The notes: generated from the sequence alone by a model not told the origin. A stretch of DNA of 64,000 nt from Phallus indusiatus (GCA_027605045.1 JAQFWX010000012.1:1216306-1280305), one strand, 5' to 3'. Shown: positions 1-11,700, numbered from the stretch's first letter. Program-made: numbers and translations.

Positions 1-1026
1 TGTGCCTAGTAAGGCGAGTTGGTGAATCTGAAGACCTCGTTACCAACTGTCCGCTTCAACAAAAGATTACTTACTTCTGGGTGTAAGACAAAGCCTAGCC
101 ATACTGTTCTTCAGTGCTAGTTCCTTGTTTATCTCCCATCCAGCGTCATAGAAGAAATTCCTCCATATAAATGGATCAGAAGCCAAACGAGACCAACTTC
201 GCGAAACGCCTAGGCACGCAAAAATTGTTCTCAGATCAACATAATCGAGAATTTCTAAAGCGATTTCCGGTGGTAGAGAAGTCAAAATATCTAGCAGAAC
301 TTGTTAAAAATGCTTTGCTTGTTGTTTTGTGAGATAACACTTACCGAGTCCGCGCGTCTCTACAAAGCAAGCTTCATCGTCTACTAGTTCACCTTCTTCA
401 CCATCGAGAGGGGATAAATCGTCATAGGTAGTCTGTTCGTGTTTTTTCCCTTTGAGTTTTGTGTTGAAAGTTGTATCTTTGGCGGGAGATGTAAAGGTCG
501 CTAAAAGACGCGGTAAAATACGTTTGTTTTTGGGTTTGCCGGCGGACGAAGGAGAATTGAAAGTAGGAGAACCAGTTACTTTCAAAGATGACGTAAAAAG
601 AATATTTCGAGAGACACACGTGGCAGACACATCTGGACTGGTGGAGGTAGACGGTTCCGAGACAGAGTCGGGAGAAAGCATTGACTGGGGTGATGGGGTA
701 TCCATAATTGTGGAATCCGAAGCTGAGACAAGAGAAGATTGACTGGAGCTGTCGTTTCTTGTTTCAATCCGCTTTGGGACGGAAAAAGAAGAGCCAAGAA
801 CAGTATCGAGTAATTTGGAAAACGCAGTTCCTGTGGAAGGACCCTGTCCTTCAGAACGACAGTAGTGATGTTTCGTAGGTAAACGGACCATAGGTGATGA
901 TGATGGTGAACCAAGATCAAGATGTGGAGAAGGAGATCGATTGTCTTTTGCGGCGGATGGGAAAGGCTTAGCTGGCTGCATGCCGTTTTCGGTGCTGGTG
1001 GATTGACAAGGTGAGAGTAGCCTCAT
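1..1026 (-). CDS. F-box protein, N-terminal part (gene runs off the left edge)
   Basis: Probable substrate receptor of an SCF ubiquitin ligase. The first exon starts at the ATG at 1026 and codes for about 240 residues rich in Ser and Pro, then an acidic stretch (DGEEGELVDDEA). A short intron (about 290-345) joins it to an exon carrying a clear F-box: LPPEIALEILDYVDL, followed by VSRSWSRLASDPFIWR. The F-box binds Skp1. This exon ends near position 80 at a GTAAGT donor, and the next acceptor seems to lie within the first ten bases of the window, so any WD40 or LRR substrate domain is outside. The order disordered N-terminus then F-box resembles Cdc4/Pop1/Met30 proteins, but the repeats are not visible, so the subfamily is inference. 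An earlier ATG further upstream is possible. Confidence 0.75.
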
Positions 1027-2714
1027 CAACAGCGATTTATAAAGTCTGAACAAAGTACAATGGACGTGCCAGTTTCTTGCAAACGGGACTGATACAGTGA
1101 TGGCACTGGGGACAGCGTCACTAGTGTATACTTAGACTTGATGTCAATTGTAATTGTAGTACGAATTATAACTGACCTTAGATGCTTATTCACTAGCTCA
1201 AAATAAATCGAAGGAAGATATGAATCCAAATGGCTGCTCAGAGTTCGACTTGATTACGTTTTAGACCAGCGGACACTGTCCAGGTCATTGCACGGACTCG
1301 TTTCTAGTTTCGTCCGTAACGCATTATGCGTGACATCTTGTGACATGTTATATGTCACCTGTGACAGATATCCGGCGCCTATATGACACCGATCACTAGA
1401 CGGAATGAAGGTTGTTTTCTTGACCCGTGGCCATGCTTTACTTGCAATGTGAATGAGATGTGGCCACCAATAAATCCATATTTTACCCGTTCTTCCGGGA
1501 TGTTCAATTTATGTCGAAAATGATAGCCTGACAAATACTACAATCTTCGAGCTGTCTCCATGAAGTCGAAGTTCCACACCGGAATTGCATCGAAGGTTCA
1601 ATCACAAGTTTGCGCAGCATAGCCTTGGCTTGCTCAACGATTTGAATTACCATTTCGCATGTTGTTTTTTATCTTCATTGTAAAAAGATACACTTACCCG
1701 ATGAAGTTTTCGAGATGGCTTCGCACGCCACGATTCCGATTCATATATATGGATAGGGCGCATCAAAACCCAAATTATCACGATCATCTTACACATAATC
1801 TATCACTCAAAAATCCTGGAAAGAAGGGCAGAATCATCCGTAGATCGTTGCGGCCTTTCAGGCCCTCGTCAACAGGTACCTTTTTCTGAACGCTCTGATG
1901 ACAGTTTGTCTAAAGGCATTAGATCAATATCGTTATCTTCCCGAATTCGGCATTCTGAAACCTTCCTCACGTTGCTGTGCAGTCGTACTATCCGACCAGC
2001 TTATCCAATTTGTCAAATCAATTTGAGGATATTTCTCGATCTTTCTCAAGCTCTATCCCAGCTCAGTTGCACATTTTGACAGATGTAGGTTGCTACAAGG
2101 CTTATAAATTCATTGGGGTATATATATTTGAAGGATATGCTAATATATATCCAGATCTTTTTTCACGTGATCACACTGGTCTTTTCTCTCTGCCGTTCGG
2201 TATGAGTTTTGAGCATGCCAAACTCAAATGAGATCAAAAAAACAGGGGAGCCACTAGAAAAGTTCCAAATATTGATGGAATCTTGAACGCAGGTATCTAC
2301 ACTACTCATACAATTTTCATGTTATGACGAAAGTTGACATAAGGTATTCTCAGGAGTTGGCTGTTTTCTTGCAATGATAATTAGACAAGAGCACGTTTCG
2401 TCTCCCGGTACCTGAACCTACATCACTCGTAATCAAAATCGAACAAGCGACTGCGGTTCCCTAATTCAGAAACGACCTTTTACTCTGACATCAATGCCTG
2501 ACCTTGACTCAGGCGATGTGATCATCGCTCGGAGGTTTTCCCGGCGGTTTTCTCTTTTAAAATCTATTCCAAATTGATTAATTTTTAGATCAAGACAATT
2601 TTATATAAATATATCTTTTTACGCCGCGTCATGCATAGGTTTAGGTTGCTATATTTAAGTGCAATTCAAGTCATTTGCCACACAACTTGAACACACCTCC
2701 TCACCACTTACAAT
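1027..2714. other. Intergenic region between divergent F-box and zinc-finger genes
   Basis: No recognisable gene. Short open frames at 1659-1889 and 1977-2231 on the plus strand have unbiased composition and no family resemblance. It contains promoters for the divergent genes on both sides, including the TATA-like stretch at 2602-2611. Confidence 0.5.
2602..2611 (+). promoter_or_regulatory. TATA-like element of zinc-finger gene 1
   Basis: TATATAAATA lies about 105 bases before the ATG at 2715, a plausible core promoter position. The call rests on consensus and spacing only. Confidence 0.4.
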
Positions 2715-3623
2715 ATGAGCCCTCAAGGTAAGTGACAATGACTTATTCTGGCCAATATTTCTGATCATTAGCAGATCGCAATGTTTATTATGGTAATGGG
2801 CAATATGAGCCCGGCAATAGTAGAAACCAAACATGTGAGGAGGCATCGTACCCCCATAATCTTTTTACTGAAGAATTACAAGACCCCCGCCAGCAGGTAT
2901 ATTCCGAAAGCACTCAGCAATGGCACGACAGCTATAACGTAAATTATTCCTCCCCGTATAATGTTTATCCCGGGGCAACAGGTGCGTCTCTCGACCATTT
3001 ATGAATTCCGAGCCTTATAATCCTCTTTAGTAACTCCTAGTAATTATCATCCATACATGGAAAACACAATGTCCGAAGCAGGAAACGAAATTTTGGTGAA
3101 TGAAGGAACCAATATCAGTTATACCGTATGTTTACAATGGCACTCTAGACTCCAAATCCACCCGAGCATCACTATCGAGCTTTGCCTATTACGACTGACG
3201 AGCAGCTGGATAATTGGATCTCCGAGACTGTGGACACTCTGGGGAGACGTTCCTTTGTCTGCAGACAACCAGGTTGCGGCATATCTCACCCTAGAAGGAA
3301 CGCGGCGTACAGCCATATTCGTAGAGACCATCTTGGAGAAGAAAAGACTTTTGAGTGTGTAGTTTGGTATGTTTTTGAATTCAACGCGTATATGTTTAAC
3401 TAGGCATGCTGATGCTGTCCAGCGGCCAGCTTTTTGCGACTGAAAATACCGCGAGGAGACACAGAGACAACCAAGAAAGACGCTTTACCTGTTCATATTG
3501 GTGAGTTATGATAGCTGGCTTATTGAAACCGCTTTTTACCATTAACCCCGTAGTCATCGTTCTTTCGCGAGGCAGGACTACTACCGTACACATGAGAGAC
3601 GTTGCCAAGAGCATTTTATTTAA
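2715..3623 (+). CDS. C2H2 zinc-finger protein (zinc-finger gene 1)
   Basis: Probable DNA-binding regulator. The gene starts with a tiny exon (MSPQ), then a Tyr/Gln/Asn-rich N-terminal region, then three zinc-binding units: a C-x4-C...H finger (FVCRQPGCG with a following HIRRDH), a second finger (FECVVCGQLF ... RRHRD) and a third (FTCSYCHRSF ... RTHERRC). Two introns split the second cysteine codon of a finger after TG (at about 3371 and 3501), and the reading frame through all joins ends at the TAA at 3621-3623. Length is about 210 residues. It resembles the zinc-finger genes at 13539-14456 and 32056-34096 in finger sequence and intron phase. The target genes are unknown. Confidence 0.8.
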
Positions 3624-4249
3624 TTTGATCTATTCGTTGATAATTGATTCGTTTCTATTTGGACAATCCGTTCTACCGGAACATTTTCGACCCGCAACTG
3701 TATCTTGTTATCATAAGATGTTTCCTCAACGTCCTCCGCCCGTTAGATGTGATCGTTCACATTGGCGTGAATATGTATAATTATTAGTCCGTCTATAGTC
3801 GTACTTTATATATAAGTTTTTCTAAAAAGGCATATGCCATTAGATCCGCGTACGAGGTAGCAGCTCCAGCGTTTCGAGGAAAACGAATCGGATTCGAGGA
3901 GAACGCGCGAAATATTCCTTGTTGCGGTTGATATCCGAAGACCTTGTAATTTCTACTTGATGCGGCGCGAGGACCTCTCAACGAGAACGCACCGGCCCTG
4001 GCTTTGAGCCGCGTTTTCCCTAAAAGGATGGTCGATCATGAAATAAGCGAGGACAGACCTCAGGAGTTTTTTCGCCAATAATATATACATGTTAATTTTG
4101 ATATTATGTAGCGTGTTAAGAAAAATCAAATCCATCTCATCTAGTAATTGAATAATACAATTAATAAAAAAAAACAAAGGCATCAGCGGGCGATGATCTC
4201 GTCTCTCGCAAAATAGAGAATTGCCTTGAGGGAGAATTCAAAGACCCAT
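3624..4249. other. Intergenic region with a coding-like stretch
   Basis: Between two convergent genes. A minus-strand frame from about 4050 to 3793 reads a basic, Arg/Ala-rich segment followed by about 40 ordinary-looking residues and a stop at 3793. It may be the last exon of a small unrecognised gene, preceded by an acceptor-like TTTTAG near 4020. The opposite strand is also open over part of it, so the coding strand is uncertain. Confidence 0.25.
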
Positions 4250-4677
4250 TTAGCCACCGTGAAGTGTCGATATGAGAACGACCTCATCACCATCTTCTAA
4301 TATATAGTCGCCCTCGCCTTCCAATTCCCAGTCGGTATCATTGATGAGGACGAGAATTCCCGGCCGCCTATTTAGGATGAGACAATTCAATATACATGAC
4401 AGAATCGGAGATATGTAGTCTGGGACACTGACACTGTATCTCCATCCAAAAACAGCTCTTCTCTTTCTTTTAACAAATTATTTTTCAGCCAATTTAGAAG
4501 ATATTTTATGTTGGCAGGGTTTTCTGATTGGTCAACATCTTGCTCGCCGGTTGTTCTTTTGGATGTATTGCAGCGCACATAGGCGGGTAGAGAAATTTTA
4601 TGTGAGCGTTGATTGGAAAACAAAAGCTCGAGTCCACCACGAAACTCGACGTTGAGGTTAATGTGTTCAAGGGACAT
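4250..4677 (-). CDS. URM1: Ubiquitin-related modifier Urm1
   Basis: Small beta-grasp protein that carries sulfur as a C-terminal thiocarboxylate for 2-thiolation of tRNA wobble uridines and can also be attached to proteins. Exon 1 (from ATG 4677) reads [18 protein letters not shown] near the N-terminus and [14 protein letters not shown] before LFLDGDTV. An intron with donor GTCAGT (after DGDT and two bases of the next codon) joins to [18 protein letters not shown], and the protein ends in STLHGG, the Gly-Gly tail activated by Uba4. The stop is at 4250-4252. Length is about 115 residues, slightly over the usual 99-110. It is divergent from the membrane protein at 4756, with a 78-base shared promoter holding a CRE-like site. 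Confidence 0.93.
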
Positions 4678-4714
4678 ACTGTGCAGTATGTAAGATTGTT
4701 TACATAATTAAAGT

Positions 4715-4722
4715 TGACGTCA
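4715..4722. promoter_or_regulatory. CRE/ATF-like site TGACGTCA in the URM1 divergent promoter
   Basis: A perfect 8-base palindrome TGACGTCA, the consensus for bZIP factors of the ATF/CREB class, sits inside the 78 bases between the two divergent start codons, 33 bases before the ATG at 4756. Its function is inferred from the consensus and position. Confidence 0.45.
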
Positions 4723-4755
4723 TTCCACTTCTCCCGTAACCACGACCAGCTTAAC

Positions 4756-6031
4756 ATGTCTTTGCCAGCAGAATTGGCTATTGATTCTAACCATCCCGTA
4801 ATAAGGGACTATCTAACGCTAGTAAGGTACTCAATTGTTTATGTTAGGAAACTAAGCCGTTTTGTTGAATTTGTTTTTGAAAGGCTGCAAGTCTTGACCC
4901 CGTTGTCTGTCCTCATAAATGTCGTGACCATACTCGTAACCACTTACATACCGTCTCCGGGTCTGGGAACAATTTCCAAGACACATCCAACGCCAATTTC
5001 ACCTTCACCGAATTTTCTAGGATTGTATTTCCTCGCATTATTTGTCACGGAGATCGGCTACTGCTTGCTATTGATAATGACGTCGGATGAGCAAACCAAG
5101 GTGCGAGAAAGATTTTGCTGCAAGAGAATAACGCAATCTAAGAACGTGCTTCAGCAAGCTGTGCTTAAGGGTGTAGGCTATCCTTTAATATTCAGTAATT
5201 GGCTTATGGCCGGTTGGGCGGTTGCTTGGGTCATTTATTTTTGTTATGATTGTGAACCACATACTCACAAATTCAATTTAGCTGATGCAACAATTTACCC
5301 TGTCGACTGTAATTTTAGCAGTTCTAGCTGCGGTTCTCTTGTATACCAATATTGTTTTACTCATTTATCATGCCCCAACCCGATCACGTTTCCTGGAATT
5401 GATCTTCGTTCACGCACCAAGCCGTCTGTTTTTGTTGCTTGTTGTTATGCTATTGCTCCCCGAATCAGCCCTGTGAGTAATCAATCACATCCAATTTTTC
5501 CTCCCGCCCGCTCATTTGTGGTTTTAACAAAGCATTATGGCCGGCAAGTTCTGGGATCCGAAATTGCCAGATGCAAGTCTGTACCAATGGCAAGGATTTG
5601 CCGTGGTCATATGCACAAACGTATGTAACCTGAGTGATTGCGCTCAGAGTGCATGAAACAGTTTTTTTAGGTGATTGGTACTCTCATTGTCTTTATACGC
5701 CAAGACATCGTATGGTGTATAGGGGCTTTATGGATCAACATCTGTATGTTGATAGAAGGCCACAAGAGCGCACCAGTTCAGGTAATCGGATGCAATAAAC
5801 ATAAACTCCTCGATCAGAGCACAAAATTAACGTTTCTTTCTTTGTCAGGGCACTTTAATAGCCTTTTCAGTCATTCAACCTCTCAGTCTGGCTGGTGTCC
5901 TCCTTTTCAAAATGTTCTCTAACAGGGGGAGAACTGGAGCTATTGCTTTACCTCCCGACGATCAGTTGAACGAGGATGAAGAGGCGGCGCGAGTTAACCA
6001 TCAACGTAATGTGGAACGAGTTTGGGGTTGA
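4756..6031 (+). CDS. Multi-pass membrane protein, fungal, unknown function
   Basis: Start chosen at ATG 4756 (MSLPAELAID); an in-frame ATG at 4714 lies in the presumed promoter. Exons are joined by short introns near 4827-4883 (probable), 5229-5280, 5468-5523, 5618-5670 and 5782-5847. The product has about six or seven hydrophobic segments, including VLINVVTILVTTYI, FLGLYFLALFV, TVILAVLAAVLLYTNIVLL and LFLLLVVMLLL, then WDP and LYQWQ motifs, an IRQDIVWCIGALWI helix, and an acidic tail (DDQLNEDEEAARVNHQ) ending in VERVWG and TGA at 6029-6031. An alternative last intron to an exon at about 6245-6342 cannot be excluded. I do not recognise a named family. It is probably an integral protein of the ER or another endomembrane. 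Confidence 0.7.
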
Positions 6032-7077
6032 AGACAAGCGAGAGCCGACATTTCTTGAAAAACGCGTTGAAGCGACGGCCGATTATGCAAAAATAGTCCA
6101 TATAAGGCATCGCCTTCTTCCTTTTGTAATATATGAGAAAAAATATTCCCTCATTTAACCCATTTCTTCAAGTGTTGTAGTTGATTTTGAGGGACCTTTT
6201 TTAATAAACGTAAAAACACGGTCACCGAATAACATTCCCCTCTTAGATGAGCCTGAAGCGGAGGTGGCAAAATCCGATGTATTGAGAAGCGTGTCCGGAC
6301 AGTTGATTCTCGCACCCGACCGCTTACCATTAAATAATTAAGTCTAAAACCCAGTCATCTCGCCGTGAACATTCAGTCCTAGATGAGGAATTTTTGACAA
6401 TGAATTTGCTGGTTAGGAACCAAGGTGTACTTGACCAGCCCCATCGGTACGATACGACCCACAGCTTTACCCAAATATGATTGCTCACCTGGAAATTTTG
6501 AAGCTATAAATCCATAATCCATAGCGTTGACATCAGTTACTTTTTTTGAAAAAGATCGAGGTTTATGAGGAAGCCAGGTGGGACACGAGTAGGAGGCTCG
6601 ACTGGGAATCACTATTACATTTACTGACATTCAAGTTCCTCGTGGGGTTGTGGGATCGATAGCTTCGAGATTTTGAAGTCGGTTATGAGCAGGCTAGAAA
6701 GCAAAGACGTAAATAATAAGTTTGTGGAGGTTTTGTGTCATGACGAACGAGAGCACGGTTCTTCTTTTTACCCGTTGTTCATCGACTAGCACTGACAGCA
6801 TTTGCAAAAATATGAGAGAGCGAACGTCAGTATTTTCGGAGAAAGAAATAAATGAGAATTTTAGATCTATGGAAGCAAAAGAGAGGGTGAAGGTCTGAGG
6901 AAGGGAAAGGATTACATCAAAAGGGTAAAAATACTCGGCGTGTCTCAGATTTATATCTGGGTTTTTATCATTTTTCCGATCTTTCGTTCGGCATCTTTTT
7001 CTTATTGCTATTGAAGATTACATACACGGAAGAACACCTAGTCCCTCATCTTCCAAAAGAAAACAATTCAAGCATCC
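6032..7077. other. Convergent intergenic region with unresolved coding-like sequence
   Basis: Between the 3' ends of the membrane-protein and oxidoreductase genes. On the minus strand, 6700-6379 shows protein-like fragments in two frames: RLQNLEAIDPTTPRGT (about 6685-6635), EPPTRVPPGFLINLDLFQKK (about 6597-6540) and DYGFIASKFPGEQSYLGK (about 6515-6460). Stops and frame changes separate them, and simple introns do not join them cleanly. It could be a decayed gene or a small gene with consensus errors. No family was recognised. Confidence 0.25.
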
Positions 7078-8763
7078 CTATATTCTCATCTGTTTTCTAA
7101 CATCATCTTCGAATTCCCTGACATCAATCACTTTTCCTTCCCGTCTACTTTTCTCAGCTGCAAACACGACGAGATGGGACAGAAGCGCGTGATCTATACA
7201 GCTCCCTTCTCCCAAAAAACTTGTGTTATTCTCCCTCACCGCCATCACAAAAGCCCGAATCAGCCCCATGTCGCCACCGCCGTGGTGTCCACCAACCTCA
7301 AATTCCGGCGCGTGTTCAATCTTCTCCCAGTTTGAAAGTTCTTCGTCGTAAAAGTCACCATATTTCCAATTAGTTCTCCATTGGGGAAATGGATCCTGGT
7401 TTGTCTGTCACAAATGGCTAAACGGGTAATCGCGGTGAGAACGTTTTCATCATATGCACATCACGATCAGAAATCAAATAGCTTTCCGGCTCACCTTCCG
7501 TAAACGCAACCATGGTGAGGGAGGCAGTTGAGCCGTTTGAAAACTCGATATTGACGACCTTATTTTTGCCTTCAAACATCGCTAGTCTTCGATCAATCAT
7601 TTACTTACCTGATGGTCTACGACATCATTTGGGCTCTCGTATACACATTGACCGTAGGGTCCATCTTGTAAAGCTTGGGTGATAGACTCAATGTCGGGGG
7701 GTCCATCTGTCAGAACGCTGGCTGGCCAACCCGAATGTCCATTCTCCACAGGATCAAGGTAAACTAAGTTAGATCGCCTTTGTCGGCTGGTGATGTTTTG
7801 GGTAATGCGGTGAATGACTTACTCTTTTTAGCACTGTAGGCGCACTTGCGTTCATACGGACACTGGAGGCAACGGGTGGCTGTTCCCGCTTCAACTGGTT
7901 TGGATGATCTACGAAAGTGAGATAAAGAACCAAACGAGGAGACTTTGGTTGGCACAGCTGGGTGAAAATAATGGCATAAGATGTCAATATCACTATGCGT
8001 TTTTTCATAGGTGAGACTTGGTAATATTCATTCCATATATGAAGTGCACTTACTGACAACATTTCGTGAGGAGAGAAAACGAACTGGTCGCTTCACGCGA
8101 CCAGTTTCCACGAACGTACGAATGAGCGAAATGGAAATAACCGACTGGTTCCACATGCACGATATTGATCGGCCTTCCCAGTTGCTCTGATCGAATAACA
8201 TCAACTATGGCCTTGTTATAGGGCGTGTATCTCAAAACTGTTCAACGAAAAAAGATGATTATTCGTCAGCGGATTGGGAATTCCGAATACGGATTTAAGA
8301 AGCTTTTTACCATGACCAATCGCAAAAACGATATCTCCTGCGTTCCTCACGGAGTTAGCGATCCGAACACATTCCTCCGCGGTCGTTGCCAACGGCTTCT
8401 CACAAAGGATGTGATACTTCAGTCGTGCACAGGCCTCTACGACTTGGGTATGCAGTTGATCATGAACAGTGACTACCACGCAGTCTGCTAAGCGTCCGGC
8501 TGCTATGAAATCTTTCCAATCTGTGAACGTGTGAGTTGGAGCGATTTCATGTTGTGATACGAATATTTCGCGTGTCCGTTTGCGAGGTTCCGCAACTGCC
8601 ACGACTTTACATAGATCAGCATTCTTGAGAGCAAACGAGGCAAACAGCTGTCAAATCCGACTGAGGTAAGGGAATAACTTTCTGGGCTTTAAGCAAATCT
8701 GCTCACCTTTCCTCGATTTCCAGCACCGATCACGGCCAAACTGACTGATTTGTTCGACAACAT
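7078..8763 (-). CDS. Gfo/Idh/MocA family NAD(P)-dependent oxidoreductase (apparent frameshift)
   Basis: Sugar- or polyol-type dehydrogenase with an N-terminal Rossmann fold. From ATG 8763 it reads LAVIGAGNRGK, giving the dinucleotide-binding GAGNRG, then VVAVAEPRKRTRE, the family signature CEKPLATTAEEC, and VEPVGYFHFAHSYVRGNW with CCHDIDILCHYF, the region of the catalytic Asp and His. A cysteine group, CLQCPYERKC, follows. Introns lie near 8650-8700, 8225-8290, 7995-8052, 7780-7820, 7610-7650 and 7418-7495. The C-terminal part, GGHHGGGDMGLIRAFVMAV to the stop at 7078, is one frame away from the upstream exon (PNGELIGNMVTFTTKNFQTG). The break falls near 7300-7345, where no ordinary intron fits; a 35-nt intron would restore frame but remove conserved residues. 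The substrate is not predictable. Confidence 0.85.
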
Positions 8764-11700
8764 TCAATATACAGTTTGTTGTTGATGTTGTTGTCTGCGT
8801 CAGCCTGGATATCTTTGATATCCCTTGACTCTCAGCAGGCCACGTGGACGCCCCATCCAGTAAAGTTCAAAGAACTTGTCACGACCGCACGGGATCCAAT
8901 CATAGGACTATCATCGCAACTGCAAGAAAAAACTTGCAAATGATAATATAAAAATGTTTTGTTTGATTATTATTGTTTTCAGAACCATCAAAGCGGGATT
9001 ACTACAAAGTTATAATTGCGAGAACGAACTCAACTGATAATCTGCCTTGTCAAAGTTTCTCAACTGAAGATTTTTGATCTCGCTCGGCTACACGTGTCTA
9101 TGGTCATCGCTGTCATCGTTGTCGTTGACATTTATATTTAGTATAGTCTATTGAGGTGAGTCCTAATTCCATGTGCATATGGTTTATGTAATTTGTGAAA
9201 TCTGCCACTAACTGAAGTGCTAATCATCAATCAGATTATTTCACATCAAAGAAAGGAGTGTTTCATGAGTACCCCACCAGATATTTACGAGAGCCGTTGT
9301 ACCCAAACAAATGTAGGGAATCAGAGCAGATGGCCATAGTGTATGGATCAGTCCGAGTCCATCGTTGGTTAAACTTCCCCGAGTGCTTCACTCGCGGCGT
9401 CGATGTGCGTTGACTAAGCATATTAACACTACGGAATTCTTCCGTAAGGGCCCCTACATCTCCCGTGTTTTATTTCGATTTGGCAAGTCTTCTAACAAAT
9501 GGAATTGCACGCAAGAAGTCTTCGCTCGGAGGCCGATCAAGAAGCAAGCAGCGGCTGCAAACGTTCCCGCTTTCAGTCTCGATCCTCCGAAGTCTTTATC
9601 TAGCGCAATTATTTCGGCGTAGTCGGAGATTCCCTTGAAATACGAGAAGACCTTTTTATCAAAGGAAATATAGAAGAATTATAATCGGATAGAATTTTTA
9701 GCAGAAAGTTTCGACTAAAGGCGGAGTTCAAAGTCGCCATTCAACCCTCTATTTTTGAACATTTTTAGTTGTTCACCATTGTTATCGATTCGCCTCTTTA
9801 CCTTTTCCCCCTATGGAGTGAAAGGTCCCATAGAAAGATTAGCTATATTTTTGTGCCCCTTAACTTAAAAAGCACACTGGCACCTCAAGCTGTTTGATGT
9901 CCTATCAGGAAACGCTAATCATATCCACCTGATAGATGACAGTCGCAATATATTTTACCTTATGGTACGACTCCATTAATCTGTACTTTTATGAACGAGT
10001 GTGTTGAGTCATTTTTTCTACAGATCGCTGACATGAATATGTTCCGATTTTCCTGACAAGTGGAGCCAATTCCTTTAGTGTGTGGAAGAGCTTCTCCCTA
10101 CCGTCACGTCTCTTTATCGCTATGTCTCAATCTTTTTATGGAGTGATCAGGTACTGATTTGCTGCGAAGCAATGATACCACAGGCGAACCATAGCTCTTG
10201 TGTTTGTGTATTCTTTCCGATGGAACCGCGAGCATTGACTGATCCATATTGCTCAGATGGAGTTCAGTCAACTATGATCTCATGTCTCATGAAACTCAAT
10301 AGAACTGCCCCTGTCCCTGAAGATCTACTATATTTGAGTCGCCACTTACTTGCCTACCATCACACTCTTTCATCTATGGATCAATATACAGGATCTTTCC
10401 AGACAGTTTCCAACAGATACCTAACAAAGATTATCGGAAGATGGTGACATGTCCTACAATTCACGGATATTACAGGAGATTTTTGTTGCCGGTTCCCGCG
10501 AGATTGAGTAGATGATAATCTACTTAGACCATGATTCCGACTGTTTGCCGATTCGAGGGGGATTAAAGTCAAGATTGTTGCATACGGATACCATGACTAT
10601 TAGGGCCTGACTCTTTGAGAAACGTAAATGTATCTAACCCCTTGCATATTAACAATGTATTGATCTTTTGATGCTTTAGGTCTAGAACATTTAGACTGTC
10701 CTGAATCCATCAACAGCCACTTCTTACCTTGCTTCATGGTCGTAATTGCGTAAGTACAATAAAGGGATAAATGGCGAAAAACGAATGGAGGCCAGAACAA
10801 AGACATCAAATATAAACAAGTCAAATCATCTATTGGACTGATGGGAGCAGCAAAGACAATGCAGATAACGAGCAGGAAACAGATTTGGATAGAACCAGGC
10901 ATCAAAGACTGAACTTTGAACGGACCGGCACCCATGCACGGTGACATTAGGAGACTATTCACGCATTTTGAAGAATTTTCTCTCAGTAATACGCAGTCGC
11001 ATAGAAAATCTAAAAGCCATTGTCTTTTCCTAGAACCGTTGATATTTAAAATACAGATATTCGGTAATTATTGGTTTGGTATCTGATGCCTTTGAAGACG
11101 TCAAAACATCAGCGAAATACTCTTTTGATTGGGTGATACGGTCTAACGCAAATAATCATTCGGCTGCGTTAAGATAGTAAGTGACAAAGGTTAACGCACT
11201 GACAATATCTCTATACGCGTCCCAAGTATGCGATAATTTGCCTCATTTAAACCAGAATATCATGAATCGCTTCGCAATCGGACAGCACTCTGATTTGACT
11301 CAACCACTAGTTTCTTTCCGCCATAGATACTGTTAATTATGGACGACCGCTGCAACACAGCCAGCTCCTCCTTATTATCTTGATAGAACTGAGCAATTCT
11401 CTGTGGAGTTGGATTAGCCTCAGACTGTCAAGACAATGAGCGACGTGCTTTGCAAGGAGTTCACTACCGAACGAGTCTTACTTGAAAATCTCTCCATACC
11501 CGACGCGTTCTCCGAGTGAAATACGTCCGGAAATTATATGAACTGAACGAACGTGAAGTACGCAGCAAAGCGCTGTACAAATGCAAAAGCGACGTCTTGG
11601 ACGGTACAGACATGGAGAAAGGCGAAATCACAGCAGACGCCCACATCGTGACCCTGCATGTGACCTGAGCTTTGTCTCGCAAACCTGGTGTTAAACCAGG
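8764..11700. other. Gene-poor region upstream of CSN5
   Basis: About 2.9 kb without a recognised gene. Open frames at 9365-9622 and 10082-10447 (plus) and 10600-10962 (minus) lack family resemblance and look like chance. At 11392-11667 the plus strand has a more coding-like, charged segment (KYVRKLYELNEREVRSKA and DGTDMEKGEITADAH), interrupted by one TGA at about 11490 and ending at 11667. It may be a remnant or an unrecognised exon. No repeats were obvious. Confidence 0.4.

Noticed and set aside
10082..10962. Open frames of 120-121 codons on both strands
   Set aside because: No family features; amino acid use looks random (many Cys, Ser, Tyr).
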